A stretch of DNA of 64,000 nt from Ridgeia piscesae (GCA_025642075.2 JAODUO010000052.1:792001-856000), one strand, 5' to 3'. Positions 24,225-37,879 are shown, counted from the stretch's first letter. The notes: generated by a model not told the origin, from the sequence alone. A program made the numbers and translations.

Positions 24225-25990
24225 GAATAAAATAGTTTATTACCATGATTGACATAAAATACAAGACAGTTTGGAATTGTGTCTTGATGGTGAAAACATT
24301 CCGACACATCAGGAATGCCACGAACGTCCATAAAATAAAATAAATAATTATAATTAAAAACAAAAACATTTCTAAAAGGAAATTGTATCCTAAAACTAGC
24401 ACATAAATAAGAATATGACACACGCAACAAAACCAACATTCCAGTCTCTGTCATTAAGTCCTATACTTATTTAACCAGCCACATATGTATGTAAATTTGT
24501 GAACATGTATACACTTATAAATGTATACGCATGCACGACTTATGTGGTGGGTCACCTCCAGCTGTCCACTGAATATTAAAATACCACAGGGAGCATAATT
24601 CAACATGGGACAGAGAACCCCACCTAGGGTAGGGTAGATAAGCAGATGCTGACTACTGATTGCCCCAGGACACTGTTGGTGTCAGTCTGTGTTAGCCCCA
24701 GGGGTAGGGTGGTGGATGGGGTAACAGGGGGGAGCTTCCTCAATTGCATTATGTAACGAAGTTGGTGATTGCACAATCCATGCAAAGCAAACTATTAAAT
24801 GTGTTTTTTTAAATTCACAGTGGTTAGGTTTTCTTACCGATTACAGATTTGTACTGGACATGTTAGGCAATTGTTCACAGAATTATACTATATTCTGTGA
24901 TTTTTTTAGCTATGCCGTTATTTGGGGTGTTTTATATAAGGTAACTTTCAGGAAATATTAAAAATTTGCGTGGAATCGTAAAAAAAACTTCAAACTAATA
25001 TTGTGTTTATTAAAAGCCAAGTACAAATTCTTCAGAAAAGTGTGTTCCACATATTCGTGTGCAGCAACATTTGGAGTATGGGTATTTTATCTTAGTATAT
25101 ACAGTGCAATCCCAGTCTACAATCTTCATAGTGTATACATTATGTACACCATGCAGCCTTACTGTACACACTGTACATGTGATTTATGTACCGCATGCGT
25201 CAGTGTGACTGTATTGTAACCCTCAAAGCAGGGTTTAGTCCCCCCAGAACTATAGCTAGGACAGGAAGGGATGTTGTAGGGCCTTAACTGAAGATATACG
25301 ACACATCATCAAATGATTGCGAGACATCTGCTGTCTCCCTTGCAACATCACCTCCTGCTCCCATCCTGCCAGCTGTCAGCTCGCCCCAGCCGGCCAGCCA
25401 ATGAGACGTGATGCTGACGGACACCCGGAATAGTGGGGTGCTAAAAAGTGTTCCTATAAAAATGTCAACATTTGGCTGGGTGGAAAAATTAAGGGTCCTG
25501 GAAGTAATTACCTGCGATTTGTGTAGTTGGGCTCACATATGGGTTTGTGGTTTCAGCCCTGAAAAGTTGGCCAGGGTGTTTTATGAAGATTGTTTATTGC
25601 TGGAAAGCACAGCGTGTGTGAAGTGAGTTCCCTTAGAATATGGAAACAGGAAATGAAATCTGACATCCTAAACTGTGACTGCTTAAAGAGAATCTGCCAC
25701 ATGTACATTGTAGTTTATATTCTTACTATTGATAAACAGCTGAACCTACTATCAGAGAGTGGAACTTCAAAAGGGTCAGTACTTTTAGACACTAAAAGAA
25801 ATGCTAATCAAAATAGAAGGAATAATTATAGATATTCAGTTTGGTTTAATCACTCCAAGATTGAGTATAGGATGAGTGAGTATTTAGCTATAACTTTTAT
25901 ATTAGACGTGTATATTAGTCACTCCTCATAATTCACGGTTGAGGCAATGAATGGGGAGGAAACCCCTTTTCTGGGTTCACAGGGCTTTGG
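24225..25990. other. Unique AT-rich intron sequence, no gene recognised
   Basis: Includes moderate frames 25001-25219 and 25590-25931 (plus) without recognised domains. No repeat array. Confidence 0.55.
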
Positions 25991-26039
25991 TTTATGCCCT
26001 TCCTGTGGAAATGGGTTGAACTTGTTCTACAACAGGGAC

Positions 26040-26645
26040 ATGGGAGTGAACTGGGGATGAATTGGGTGTGAACTGGGGATGAATTGGGAGTGAACTGGGG
26101 TGAATTGGGAGTGAACTGGGGATGAATTGGGAGTGAATTGGGGATGAATTGGGAGTGAACTGGGGATGAATTGGGAGTGAACTGGGGATGAATTGGGTGT
26201 GCACTGGGGATGAATTGGGAGTGAACTGGGAATGAATTGGGAGTGAACTGGGGATGAATTGGGTGTGCACTGGTGATGAATGGGGAGTGAACTGGGAATG
26301 AATTGGGAGTGAACTGGGGATGAATTGGGAGTGAACTGGGAATGAATTGGGAGTGAACTGGGGATGAATTGGGTGTGCCCTGGGGATGAATTGGGAGTGA
26401 ACTGGGAATTAATTGGGTGTGCACTGGTGATGAATTGGGAGTGAACTGGGAATTAATTGGGAGTGAACTGGGGATTAATTTGGAGTGCACTGGGGATGAT
26501 TGGGGGTAGTGCACTGGGGATGAATTGGGTGTGCACTGGGGATGAATATTGCGAGTAACCTGGGGGTGAATTAGGAGTGGACTAAGGTGACCTTGGAGTG
26601 AACTGAGAATAAACTTGGGGTGAAATGAGAGTGAACTGGGGTGAA
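26040..26645. repeat. 23-bp tandem array built from 11- and 12-bp half-units
   Basis: The unit is GATGAATTGGG plus AGTGAACTGGGG. The halves are clearly related (GATGAATTGGG and GTGAACTGGGG). About 26 copies are present, with variants GGTGTGCACTGGGG and AATTAATTGGG. The minus 238-codon Pro/Ser/His frame is a by-product. Confidence 0.95.
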
Positions 26646-26989
26646 CCATGAATTAACCAGCTGGGTTTATGTATATTAGCAGTTTTATAAAAGTTTTTAT
26701 TATTTCATGATAACACGTTATTTGTGAATCATGAATACAAATGCACTTAGTTGAAACCATTAATACTCAGACTAGCTGTCTAAATAGGTGACCCAACTTT
26801 CTCCAGACTGTCTATCAATGGCCTGGCAACAGTTGATTAGATAACACAAGACTGAATAGTTCAGGCTTCACAGCTGATAACTATTACTGGCAGATGCATA
26901 TGAAATAATTAGCTTTGGGAGAAGAGATGGGCTGAGACAGCCTGCTTGTCAATGCATTCTGTGAGAGTGCCTCTGTGCTGCCTGCCAGC

Positions 26990-27600
26990 CAGTTCACTCT
27001 TGATCAGCATTTCTGTTCAGCCTTGCCTGCCTGCCAATACAGCCTGCCACTAACTGCCAATATCAACTAGACAGGTCTCTCTCTTCCCCTAAAAAGCCTG
27101 CCCAATGCCAAATAAAAGACAGGTCCTCTCTATACCTCTGCCAATAGTCTGCCTACAGACTGGCCTATAGCCTGCATAGCCAATAAAGTACTGCCTACTG
27201 TAATAACCTGCTCTGTCAGCTGCCTGTCAGCCTGCCTCTACCTGCCAATAAAGTATGCTTCTACCTGCCAATAAAACCTGCTTGTACCTGCCAATAGAAC
27301 CTGCCTCTACCTGCCAACGAAGACTGATTCTATCTGCCAATAAAGCCTGTCTCTATCTGCAAATATAGCCTGCCTCTACCTGCAAATAGAGCCTGCCTCT
27401 ATCTGCCAATAAAGCCTGCTTCTACCTGCCAATAAAGCTTGCCTCTACCTGCCAATACAGCCTGTCCCTCCTACCCGCCAATACCACCGAGACAAGTCTC
27501 TGTCTATTGCCTGCCTGCCTACCAGTAGAGCCACTTAGATAAATCTTTCTCTAGACCCTGCCTGCCAATACAGCCTGCCTATAATTACCCTTGAAACAAG
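26990..27600. repeat. Degenerate 23-bp repeat (CCTGCCTCTACCTGCCAATA + AAG)
   Basis: The best copies are at 27225-27470. The flanks decay to CCTGCCTGCCAATACAGCC and similar. About 20 copies if the degenerate ones are counted. Confidence 0.88.
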
Positions 27601-27609
27601 AATCTTTTT

Positions 27610-30600
27610 TTCTATAAAAAGTAGAACTTGCAAACTTCCTTCCCCATCTATTCTGCGGGACTCAGCCTCAATGACTTCGACAGAGGAGACAGGTAGCATC
27701 ACTTCCTACCCTGATTCACTCCAGAACCCCCAATCTGGGAATGTGAAGGGATGTCAGGGTTAGGGTGATAGCGAGGGGGTAGGATTACAGCCCGGAAATG
27801 TCTGTAGGCAGGTGATAGGGCCACAGAAATGTGGTACACGTTTTAGGGTTCCATATGTTGCATCTGTCAAACGGGGCATGCAGTCGGCAAAAAGCAGTCA
27901 TGGGTTGGATATATAAATTTGTCTGTATCTCCCCACCACCGTTACACCCACCCCACCCCACCCCCCAGGGCAGCAGGGGAGACATCAAGACAGCTACAGC
28001 AATGATGCAAACAGCCCCCTACTTTGATCAGTCATAAGTGCTCCTGATGCCAGTGACAGATTCACTCACATGAACCAGATTACTTCAGTGGGTCTGTTTA
28101 CCTTCGTGACCCCATGAAATCTACGAATATGAGTCATATTCCAACTTGGGACGGTTGCTGTTTTGTGTAAACGTGGAAGGTAACTGTAATTAACTTTTGA
28201 GAGGATGACATTGACAGTGTGGTTGTTGTGGGGGTTGGGATGCTAATGATAATTAATAATGTAACCCATTGTCTGTTTTGGGGTCTCTGAAGGTTTCATG
28301 TGCCACCGTAGATGTTAGAACAACTCTCTGCAGTCTATACAAGAAGAACAATTCAAAACACAAAACTCACATCAGTTGGTTCTTCAGTCAGAGTTTTAAA
28401 AGTAAAACGAAGACTAATTTTTTGGAGTCAGTGGAGAAACGTATTTTAGGTTTGAGGAAAGACAACAAGTTAGGCATATTCCTATAAAGTCAAGTCACAT
28501 TTATTTAGACACCACATTAGAAAAGACTTAAATGAACTATAGCATTAACAAGTAAACATGAGCTATTATGCTGAAATAAAAGTTATGTAACTAAAATTTC
28601 AGAATCTGAGGAGAATCTTAGAGTTAAATCAGGCAGATTCTGTTAGGATATTTTTGGCCACTGACATAAACACCTCCAGCTAGATTGGACCATCATCTCG
28701 GGCCCATTCAGGGCCATTAAACTGGCCACAGCTGGTTGTGATGGCCCATTTAGAACCAGTGGTTCACACCTGGCCCAGGTGGACCAGGTGGGTCAGTCTG
28801 GGTTGAGGGGGCAACACCCCCTGGTCTGTAAATGACCCTACCACCAAAGGGATACTGTCAGTGATGTCATCAATGGGAACAGCTGATGAATATTGTCATT
28901 TGACGTAGTTTTACTTTATCGATGCATCAATTAAAAATACAATATGCACAATAATAATATATATTTTAATAATGTGTGAACAATAATATAAATTATTGAA
29001 AAAAATATGCAAAATAAAGCTTGTTTTAGTAACATTTGGCACTTTTTAAATTGTTTTTTGATTTTGTGGTGTAATTATATAAACTTTTATATTCTCCCCC
29101 CAAAACCCCTTTCTGCCAAACCCCTTTCCTTCAACAGAACCGAAACCCACATCCTCCTCAAGAGCCTAAACTCCTCTGTTTCTCCAAATCAAAACCACTG
29201 TCCTCCAAAACTGAAACCCCTGTCCTCCTCCAACACCCAGCCCCAAAGCCCCCCTTTCTCCCTGGCTGTGGTGAGACAGTCCCATCAGCCAGACACCCCA
29301 GTCTGTCACTGTTGATTTCCTGTCTGAATGTGTCAATGTGTCAAAGCTGTTGCATGCCCTATTTGGTCATGTATACCCTACCCTGACTGCATCCCACAGT
29401 CACCCGCCCCACTGGGGGTTAATCATTATGTACCCTTATTCAGGTGTGTGTATAACATTTTGGGGTTGTGTGTGATCATGCTGCGCCCTGGTCAGGGTTC
29501 GTATGGAGGTTAATTACTTGGGGTGTTCCTTTTCAGTTTGTTGCCCCCCACCCCTGGATTACCAGGGGCAACTAACTCCCCAAGTGAATGTTTAATTACC
29601 GGGGTTATTCAGAGACTGCATGAATCAGCTGATGAATCAACACCGATCCAATGTCACCTATTAACACACAACCTTCCTTTTAGTTTATGACCCCCTTTGG
29701 AGACATTCGAGGATATCTCACGGGACATGAAACTTTGAAAGTTATTGGTCATAAAATGTCTGAACAAGCATCTGCTGATCACCCTCAATTTTAGCAAATG
29801 TCTCTTCGTTACTCTAGTTCAATTCACCACTAGTTTCATGTGGCAGATAGCTGCTTTAGTGGATGTCAGAACGTCTCAGCCTAGGCTGAAATAATTAATG
29901 CTCCCCGTCTGCCCATTCCTAAAATAGACACATTAAAAATAGTAGCTGTCAATCTTTAAAAGTAGCTATAATAGGGATAACAAGTAGAAATAAGAGGATA
30001 TAGCTATAACAGGAAAAAGCCATGTGACCCTAAACATGTGGAAACGAGTAGATCCTCCCCAAGTCTTGGGATATTTACCTGTTTTTCTTATAGACTATAC
30101 ACCTGAGTCACATGTAGGATCTTCTCACGATCTCACTGTCCACTGGCTTCTACTTTCACCCCACTTCCCCTTTATTCCTACTGCCCCCTATTGTAAACTA
30201 CCATCGGGGTAATTAAACAAACAGAAATGACCGGATGTTGTTTTGGACATTCTGTGGCCAAAGCACACATCCAGCATTGTACCACACCACTATACTGTGT
30301 TTGTTCTGGGATTAAGTCGACCCCATACCCCGAGGATAGGGTAACAGTTAATTCTTCTTGTACACCCTCTTCTTCTCCCTGTGCATACCTTTACATACCT
30401 GCGCCCTGTGTCAAAGTGGTCATGTAATTCAAGCAAGTGAGTTCGTCACACTCGGACTAAAAGCTATTGATGTATATCGAGTCGTCGACGAAACAGTCCC
30501 ACCGATATGGACGTGGCACTCAGATGCCCTTTTCAGTAATTTAATTTTGGTGTAATATTTTATGCTGCTGCATAAATATAGCAACTTGCACGGTCACTAA

Positions 30601-31055
30601 CAGCATTAGGTCGACACGTTGACATTTCTGGCAATGGCCAATTGATGGAAAGAAGACAGAACAATGGCCAGTTTGCAACGGTTATAGACGTGTCTATGTC
30701 ATGCGTGTGGTAGTTGTAGGTAGTAGGACAGTCATGTTGGTTTCACCATGAAATATTAACGAGAGGGCAGGAACAGGGGGAACCATCAGGTGTTTGACGT
30801 CAGTGCACATGACTGGTATAGACACTTAAATGACAATGGATAATAATTAGGATATTATAATGAACTCATTTCTCAACTAAAGTTGATGTTTGCAAATTAA
30901 GGCATTTCCTGGTGTAAGGTGAGAAGATATTTGACAAGATACAAGAGGCTTTATTTAATGTCGATTTACACATGTTTTGCATAACAATAGCTCATCTGAG
31001 CTATTTTCCAACAAACAAGTATACAAAATAAAAACATTAATAATTAAAGCATTAA
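27610..31055. other. Longest mostly unique intron stretch (about 3.4 kb), no gene recognised
   Basis: No open frame here has a recognisable domain. Around 28490 and 30945 the minus strand reads as AATAAA-type sequence (ACATTAAATAAAGCCTCTTG at about 30945-30965). This could be the 3' end of an old retroelement or transcript on the minus strand, but no body is visible. Confidence 0.5.
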
Positions 31056-31059
31056 AATA

Positions 31060-31310
31060 GATAAAATATGGGTAAATATGGGTAAAATATGGGTAGAATA
31101 TGGGTAAAATATGGGTAAAATATGGGTAAAATATGGGTACAATATGGGTACAATATGGGTAAAATTAAGAAAATTAAGAAAATTAAGAAAATTAAGAAAA
31201 TTTAGAAAATTTAGAAAATTTAGAAAATTTAGAAAATTAAAAAAAAATAGAAAATTACAGAAATTAAGAAAATTTAGAAAATTAAAAAAAATTGAAAATT
31301 AAAGAAATGT
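31060..31310. repeat. (AAATATGGGT)n followed by 9-bp (GAAAATTAA)/(GAAAATTTA) repeat
   Basis: About ten copies of AATATGGGTA-type units to 31160 precede a 9-bp repeat in two successive flavours, TTAAG then TTTAG. The change of flavour is abrupt near 31200. Confidence 0.93.
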
Positions 31311-32285
31311 ATACAATAAATACAATATAATTATACATGCCCATTAAATATGGCATGGCAATAGGCATGTTAGCCATTTACCTACAATTACAACAGTTGC
31401 ATGAGGGACCGACCCAGTTTCGGATGACTCTGTGGAACGACTTTTGTTGACGCAGTGAACTAAATTAATCCATACAACAAAAGCTACACTTCTGTTATTA
31501 TTAGTTCATGTAGATTTACGTAAGTAACAGTAAAGTGACTATGTAATGGTTATATCTGTCGTCCTGACTGTGAACACATTTTCATTATAAAACATTTAAT
31601 CTATGATAATATAGTAGTTGTGCATATATATTTGAAATTGTTGTACATTAAAGAAATATCACTTCCAGTGACTTTATAATTATAATAGTGACTATTTAGC
31701 GCGGATCTCGGCCACAAATGTCGTGACTTCAGTAACCAGTCTACACCACCCAGTGTCAGTGAAGTAGACGAATCCCTAGAATAAATCACTGATGACAAGC
31801 CACAGAGAAGCACTGGGCGTAATCAGAGTTGTGGCTTGCCCCCTCGGAAATGTCCAATTTGAAAGCCTCTTATCAGGTAGTTTGAAGTGTCTGACCAGTG
31901 CTGGACCTCAGACAGGCCATAACTCATGACCAGCATGTGATTCCCCTCAAGGGGTGATTACCAGCCAGCAGCCAATGGGCTTCAGCTGTTTGCCAAATGA
32001 GTGACCTAATTGGATGAATGCATAGTGCTCCCATCACATGCTTCTTTCTCCAATGAGTCTTGGATGCTGATCGGCATTTCTGTCAGCTTCAGGTCCGGTG
32101 AATGAAGTACACAAAATTAGTTATATTGTTTTGCATTCGTAAGATTGATTCTTGTGAAAGAGTTTTTGGCAGGTTATTTTGTTGTAGGGGTCGAAGCTTT
32201 CTAGATAAGAGAACAAGAATATGATGTGGAATTGGTTACATCGATTAAATGTCCTTTTGGTTCTTTTTGTAAGAAATCATGTGTG
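31311..32285. other. Unique intron sequence, no gene recognised
   Basis: Single-copy; no supported feature. Confidence 0.6.
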
Positions 32286-32286
<1 letters not shown>

Positions 32287-32337
<51 letters not shown>

Positions 32338-32379
32338 CATACATACATACATACATACATACATACATACATACATACA

Positions 32380-32465
<86 letters not shown>
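32287..32465. repeat. (TA)n-(CATA)n-(TA)n compound microsatellite
   Basis: (TA)n at 32287-32332, CATA tetranucleotides to about 32378, AG, then (TA)n to 32465 with a single phase break near 32429. Confidence 0.98.
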
Positions 32466-32468
<3 letters not shown>

Positions 32469-32775
32469 TATGATACAAATAATTTATAGTGAATCCCCAA
32501 TGACCCTTCATCTATGATACACCACAAAATACTATGAACATAAATTATGATTGTCTTTCTGTGTCCGAGCCCATCTCTGGCCTGAGTCGTCGTCACACAC
32601 AACCGGGCTACTGCTCATTTGGTAGTTTTTTCCGTGACACATTGATTTCTGCTGGCAACGAGCGTGTGTCGTGGAGGCGAGCCAAACACATTGCTATGGA
32701 TACAAGCAATCTCAGGCCGCAATGTTATGTCTTCACCCACAACACTGTAATTACCTTTCTGTCATTGCATAGGTA
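32466..32775. other. Unique intron sequence, no gene recognised
   Basis: Short single-copy stretch between the AT block and the 30-bp array. An 83-codon frame at 32534-32785 has no recognised motif. Confidence 0.55.
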
Positions 32776-33118
32776 CATCGTGTAGTGCAGTTGATGTTGT
32801 AGGTGTGTGTACGTTGTGTAGTGAAGTGGATATCAAAGGTATATTTTCTAGTGCAGTTGATATCAAAGGTACATTTTGTAGTGCAGTTGATATCAAAGGT
32901 ACATTTTCTAGTGCAGTTGATATCAAAGGTACATTTTGTAGTGCAGTTGATATCAAAGATACATTTTGTAGTGCAGTTGATATCAAAGGTATATTTTGTA
33001 GTGCAGTTGATATCAAAGGTACATTTTGTAGTGCAGTTGATATCGTAGGAATGTATGTCATGTAGTGCAGTTAATATCGTAGGTATATCATATAGTGCAG
33101 TTGATATCATTGGCACCA
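32776..33118. repeat. 30-bp tandem array (about 11 copies), GTGCAGTTGATATCAAAGGT + ACATTTTGTA
   Basis: The period is exactly 30 bp in 32821-33040. Edge copies are degenerate (GATGTTGTAGG, GATATCGTAGG). Both strands stay open because the unit is a multiple of 3. Confidence 0.97.
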
Positions 33119-33234
33119 TTTTATGTCAAAGGCAGGATTTCATGTGCGAGTTGTACTCAAGCAAACAGGTGATATCGACAGCGCTGTACATAGTACATAA
33201 CATATACACTACACCGTACAGGTCTGTGATATCA

Positions 33235-33455
33235 AGAACTAAAAGATGTACCTATATGATGCCTATTATACTACATTAAGTACCATGATATTACCTGTGT
33301 TATGCTATGTACTTACAATGTTGACTGCACTAGATGATGTAACCACAATTTCAACCGCACTACACAATGTACCTATGATATCAAAAGCACTAAAACGCAC
33401 GCTTGATATCAACTGCACTACACAATGTGCCTATGATATCAACTGCTCTATGATG
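33235..33455. repeat. Diverged inverted copies of the 30-bp unit
   Basis: CTTGATATCAACTGCACTAC at 33401-33420 is the reverse complement of the unit core GTGCAGTTGATATCAA. More decayed inverted copies are CAATGTACCTATGATATCAA and TATGATATCAACTGCTCTA. With 32776-33118 they form a head-to-head arrangement around about 33120-33235. Confidence 0.85.
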
Positions 33456-33459
33456 TACA

Positions 33460-33930
33460 AAGTGGCCTAACATTGATGCAAGATTTGATTGCAAGCATCT
33501 GAGCTAGACGAGTATAGACGAGTATAGACGTCGCTGACATGACAGTGATTACTATAACATGTATGGGCAGTTGGTTCACATCGAAGATCATGGCAAATCA
33601 TCTCTAGTTTAGCAGGGAGGCACCAGAGGGATGCTAGGTTTGACAAGTGTTATCTAGTCCTACCACAGTGTGTTACGAATGCATCTGTTTTTGATTGGTA
33701 ATCTATCAGTAATCTATCAGTAATCTGTTGGTAATCTCGGGTGCCAGTATTGCCAGATTTCCTGTGGTGAGAAAATGTGCTTGTGACATTTGTTCATAGC
33801 TTCGGAGTTTGTACCAATGTAAGTCTTGGACGAGACAATTAGGTGACATTTTTTTAACCAAGCAGCAGTGTAATGCGCTGGTGTCCCATATTAATGTCCA
33901 CCAGAAGTATCCCCACTTTTGTCTTTTACT
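33460..33930. other. Unique intron sequence, no gene recognised
   Basis: Single-copy; a short triplication of TAATCTATCAG-like sequence near 33700-33735 only. Confidence 0.55.
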
Positions 33931-33934
33931 CAGT

Positions 33935-34262
33935 GTCCGTCCACCCTGTTTACAGTGTCCATCCACTCAGATTATATGGTCCATCCACCCAGTTTACACA
34001 CTATCCATACACCCTGTTTACAGTGTCCATCCACCCCATTTACAGTGTCTATCCACCCTGTTTACAGTATCCATCCACCCAATTTACAGTCTCCATCCAC
34101 CCAGTTTACACACTATCCGTACACCCTGTCTACAGTGTCCACCCACCCAATTTACAATGTCCATCCATCCCATATACAGTGTCCATGGTATCAGTAACTA
34201 TCACACTGTCCAGGTGTCCATCCACCCTAATTACACAGTATTCATCCATCCCACTTGAATAT
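33935..34262. repeat. 22-bp tandem repeat (CAGTGTCCATCCACCCTGTT + TA)
   Basis: Spacing of 22 bp holds around 34021-34110. Variants include ACACTATCCATACACCCTG and CAGTATCCATCCACCCAAT. About 14 copies. Confidence 0.92.
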
Positions 34263-34780
34263 CTACACAACCCCCCTCACATCACAAGGCTCCACAGGGT
34301 TGTCCAAACACCCAGCAGTACCCCCTACAACACACTCTATCCACAACCCTCACATAGGCACACATTTCTACCTGCACTGAATTAGTTCATAACTAAGAAA
34401 ACATTGTTTCAATTTAAACCGTCTGCCCTCTGTGTGACCTTGGAGGCAAATATGCCCTTCTAACCCATTTTGAAATGAGCCTGTAGTTACTGGGTAGATG
34501 ATTGGGGTAGATTGCTGGGGTAGAGGGCTGTGTATGGTTCTCATTTAGGCAGTCTCAAGTGTTAGTGGTTGGGGCCTGCTCAATGAAGGGTATCCCGGCC
34601 TAGACATGCCCCGGGGCAGGCCTTTCCCAAACCTATTATTGCAGGAAATGGCCCTAAACAGCACTCAAGCCACTCCAGTACACCACTGAACCACAGCGTT
34701 ATGTGCTGGTTGTTCACACCCCACTCCTGTAGGAATCACGGATGGTCAGGGCTTGTTGGTGTTTGTATATGTGGTGTTTA
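34263..34780. other. Unique intron sequence, no gene recognised
   Basis: Single-copy; no supported feature. Confidence 0.6.
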
Positions 34781-34784
34781 CCAT

Positions 34785-36978
34785 CCTTCCTTATATCTTC
34801 ATTCTCTTTCCTTACATCTTCACCCTCTTTCTTTACATCTCCACCATCCTTCCTTACACCTCCACCCTCCTTCCTTACATCTCCACCATCTTTCCTGACA
34901 TCTCCACCATCCTTCCTTACATCTCCACCATCCTTCCTTACATCTCCACCATCTTTCCTGACATCTCCACCATCCTTCCTTACATCTCCACCATCCTTCC
35001 TTACATCTCCACCATCTTTCCTGACATCTTCACCCTCTTTCCTTACATCTCCACCCACCTTCCTTACATCTCCACCCTCCTTCCTTACACCTCCACCCTC
35101 CTTCCTTACATCTCCACCCTCCTTCCTTACATCTCCACCATCCTTCCTTACATCTCCACCATCTTTCCTGACATCTCCACCATCCTTCCTTACATCTCCA
35201 CCATCCTTCCTTACATCTCCACCATCTTTCCTGACATCTTCACCCTCCTTTCCTTACATCTCCACCCACCTTCCTTACATCTCCACCCTCCTTCCTTACA
35301 CCTCCACCCTCCTTCCTTACATCTCCACCCTCCTTCCTTACATCTCCACCATCTTTCCTGACATCTTCACCCTCTTTCCTTACATCTCCACCCACCTTCC
35401 TTACATCTCCACCCTCCTTCCTTACACCTCCACCCTCCTTCCTTACATCTCCACCCTCCTTCCTTACATCTCCACCATCTTTCCTGACATCTTCACCCTC
35501 TTTCCATACATCTCCACCCTCCTTCCTTACATCTCCACCCTCCTTCCTTACATCTCCACCATCCTTCCTTACATCTCCACCATCCTTCCTTACATCTCCA
35601 CCCTCCTTCCTTACATCTCCACCATCCTTCCTTACATCTCCACCCTCCTTCATTTCATCTACACCCTCCTTCCTTACATCTCCACCCTCCCTCCTTACAT
35701 CTCCACCATCCTTCCTTACATCTCCACCCTCCTTCCTTACATCTCCACCCTCCTTCCTTCCATCTCCACCATATTTCCTGACATCTCCACCATCCTTCCT
35801 TACATCTCCACCCTCCTTCCTTACATCTCCACCATCCTTCCTTACATCTCCACCATCCTTCCTTACATCTCCACCCTCCTTCCTTACACCTCCACCCTCC
35901 TTTCTTACATCTCCACCATCTTTCCTGACATCTTCACCCTCTTTCCATACATCTCCACCCTCCTTCCTTACATCTCCACCCTCCTTCCTTACATCTCCAC
36001 CATCCTTCCTTACATCTCCACCCTCCTTCATTTCATCTCCACCATCCTTCCTTACATCTCCACCCTCCTTCCTTACATCTCCACCATCCTTCCTTACACC
36101 TCCACCCTCCTTCCTTACATCTCCACCATCTTTCCTGACATCTTCACCCTCTTTCCTTACATCTCCACGCTCCTTCCTTACATCTCCACCCTCCTTCCTT
36201 ACATCTCCACCATCCTTCCTTACATCTCCACCCTCCTTCATTTCATCTCCACCCTCCTTCCTTACATCTCCACCATCCTTCCTTACATCTCCACCCTCCT
36301 TCATTTCATCTCCACCCTCTTTCCTTACATCTCCACTCTCCGCCCGTACATCTCGACCCTCCGCCCGTACATCTCCACCATCTTTCCTTACATCTCCACC
36401 ATCCTTCCTTACATCTCCACCCTCCTTCCTTACATCTCCACCATCCTTCCTTACATCTCCACCCTCCTTCATTTCATCTCCATCCTCCTTCCTTACATCT
36501 CCACCATCCTTCCTTACATCTCCACCCTCCTTCATTTCATCTCCACCCTCCTTCCTTACATCTCCACTCTCCGCCCGTACATCTCGACCCTCCGCCCGTA
36601 CATCTCCACCATCTTTCCTTACATCTCCACCATCCTTCCTTACATCTCCACCCTCCTTCCTTACATCTCCACCATCCTTCCTTACATCTCCACCATCCTT
36701 CCTTACATCTCCACCGTCCTTCATTTCATCTCCACCATCCTTCCTTACATCTCCACCATCCTTCCTTACATCTCCACCCTCCTTCCTTACATCTCCACCA
36801 TCCTTCCTTACATCTCCACCATCCTTCCTTACATCTCCACCCTCCTTCCTTACATCTCCACCATCCTTCCTTACATCTCCACCATCCTTCCTTACATCTC
36901 CACCGTCCTTCATTTCATCTCCACCCTCCTTCCTTATATCTCCACCATCTTTCCTTACATCTCCACCCCTGCCTTAAT
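34785..36978. repeat. 21-bp polypyrimidine tandem array (about 104 copies)
   Basis: The unit CCTTCCTTACATCTCCACCA + T/C (21 bp) gives seven-residue repeats in all frames, hence a spurious 756-codon plus frame and 557-codon minus frame. Higher-order blocks are visible. Units with TTTCCTGACATC, CTTCATTTCATC and CCGCCCGTACATCTCGAC recur together; for example 36330-36380 and 36560-36610 are near copies. The strand is about 85 percent pyrimidine by eye. Confidence 0.98.
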
Positions 36979-37875
36979 TCACCAGGGTGTGGACATCTTC
37001 AGTGTTCAGTAGACATGTTTGACAATAAAAACCAAATGAAACAAACTGACATTCCTATTAGTAACCATTTTATGTTCCTTTGATTATTTTGACAGTTTGT
37101 TGTATGTTTTTTTAAATGTATTAAGCCTGATAAGATTTACAAAGTTGATAGTTGTTTTTCATGAAACCACTTGTAAAGTGTGATACCCTCAGGTGGCCAG
37201 TAAATGTTAATTGCCATCACGTGAAAGGGTAAATAAGTGGGGCATAACTGATATAGAACAGCAAACTTCCTCTGTTTCACAGAATGGAGTTACCACAACA
37301 AAAATCACATTTGATGCAAAAGCCACCAGCATTGAGTATGTCTTACTTAGTTGGTAATGACTGTTAGATGGTTGTAGATGGTAGTGATGTTTGATGGAGA
37401 TCCGCGGGAAACCTCCACTGATGGATGCACTGAGCAACCAACTCTGGGGACTTTCAACAGACTTTCCCAATAAAAACAAATGTTTTCTTGGATTTGGTCA
37501 TAAATCTGGCAATCACACTAATTCGGCGAGTGTGTTCTCACGGGCGATGAAAGGTTCTCACATATGTGGTCTGTGTCAGGCCAGGGTAGACTGGAAACTT
37601 GGGTGAGTTTGTGGACATGTCCACGTCTAGATAATGGCCACCCAGGCTGTAGCAATGTCACTGTGCCTTGTGAGTTCTAGCATTTGTCACAGGCTGTCCA
37701 AAAGTCAATGTCGCAAAAAATTGATTCGAAGGGGGCAACTTACACAAGAGACCATTTTTTAGCTCCTTGTGTTCTCCCTGACAACAGGTTGTTAGAGGCT
37801 CCACACAGCAGATGTATACATCATGACTTCTTATTGTGAACCTTCACTTTGATGTGTCGCTTCACTCAATGAATC
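36979..37875. other. Unique intron sequence, no gene recognised
   Basis: Single-copy. Overlapping opposite-strand frames at 37207-37479 and 37391-37606 show no domain. Confidence 0.55.
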
Positions 37876-37879
37876 TGCT

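Noticed and set aside
34742..37012. A 756-codon plus frame (SFLTSPP/ISTLLPY repeats) and a 557-codon minus frame
   Set aside because: Both are by-products of the 21-bp pyrimidine array and show no independent coding signal.
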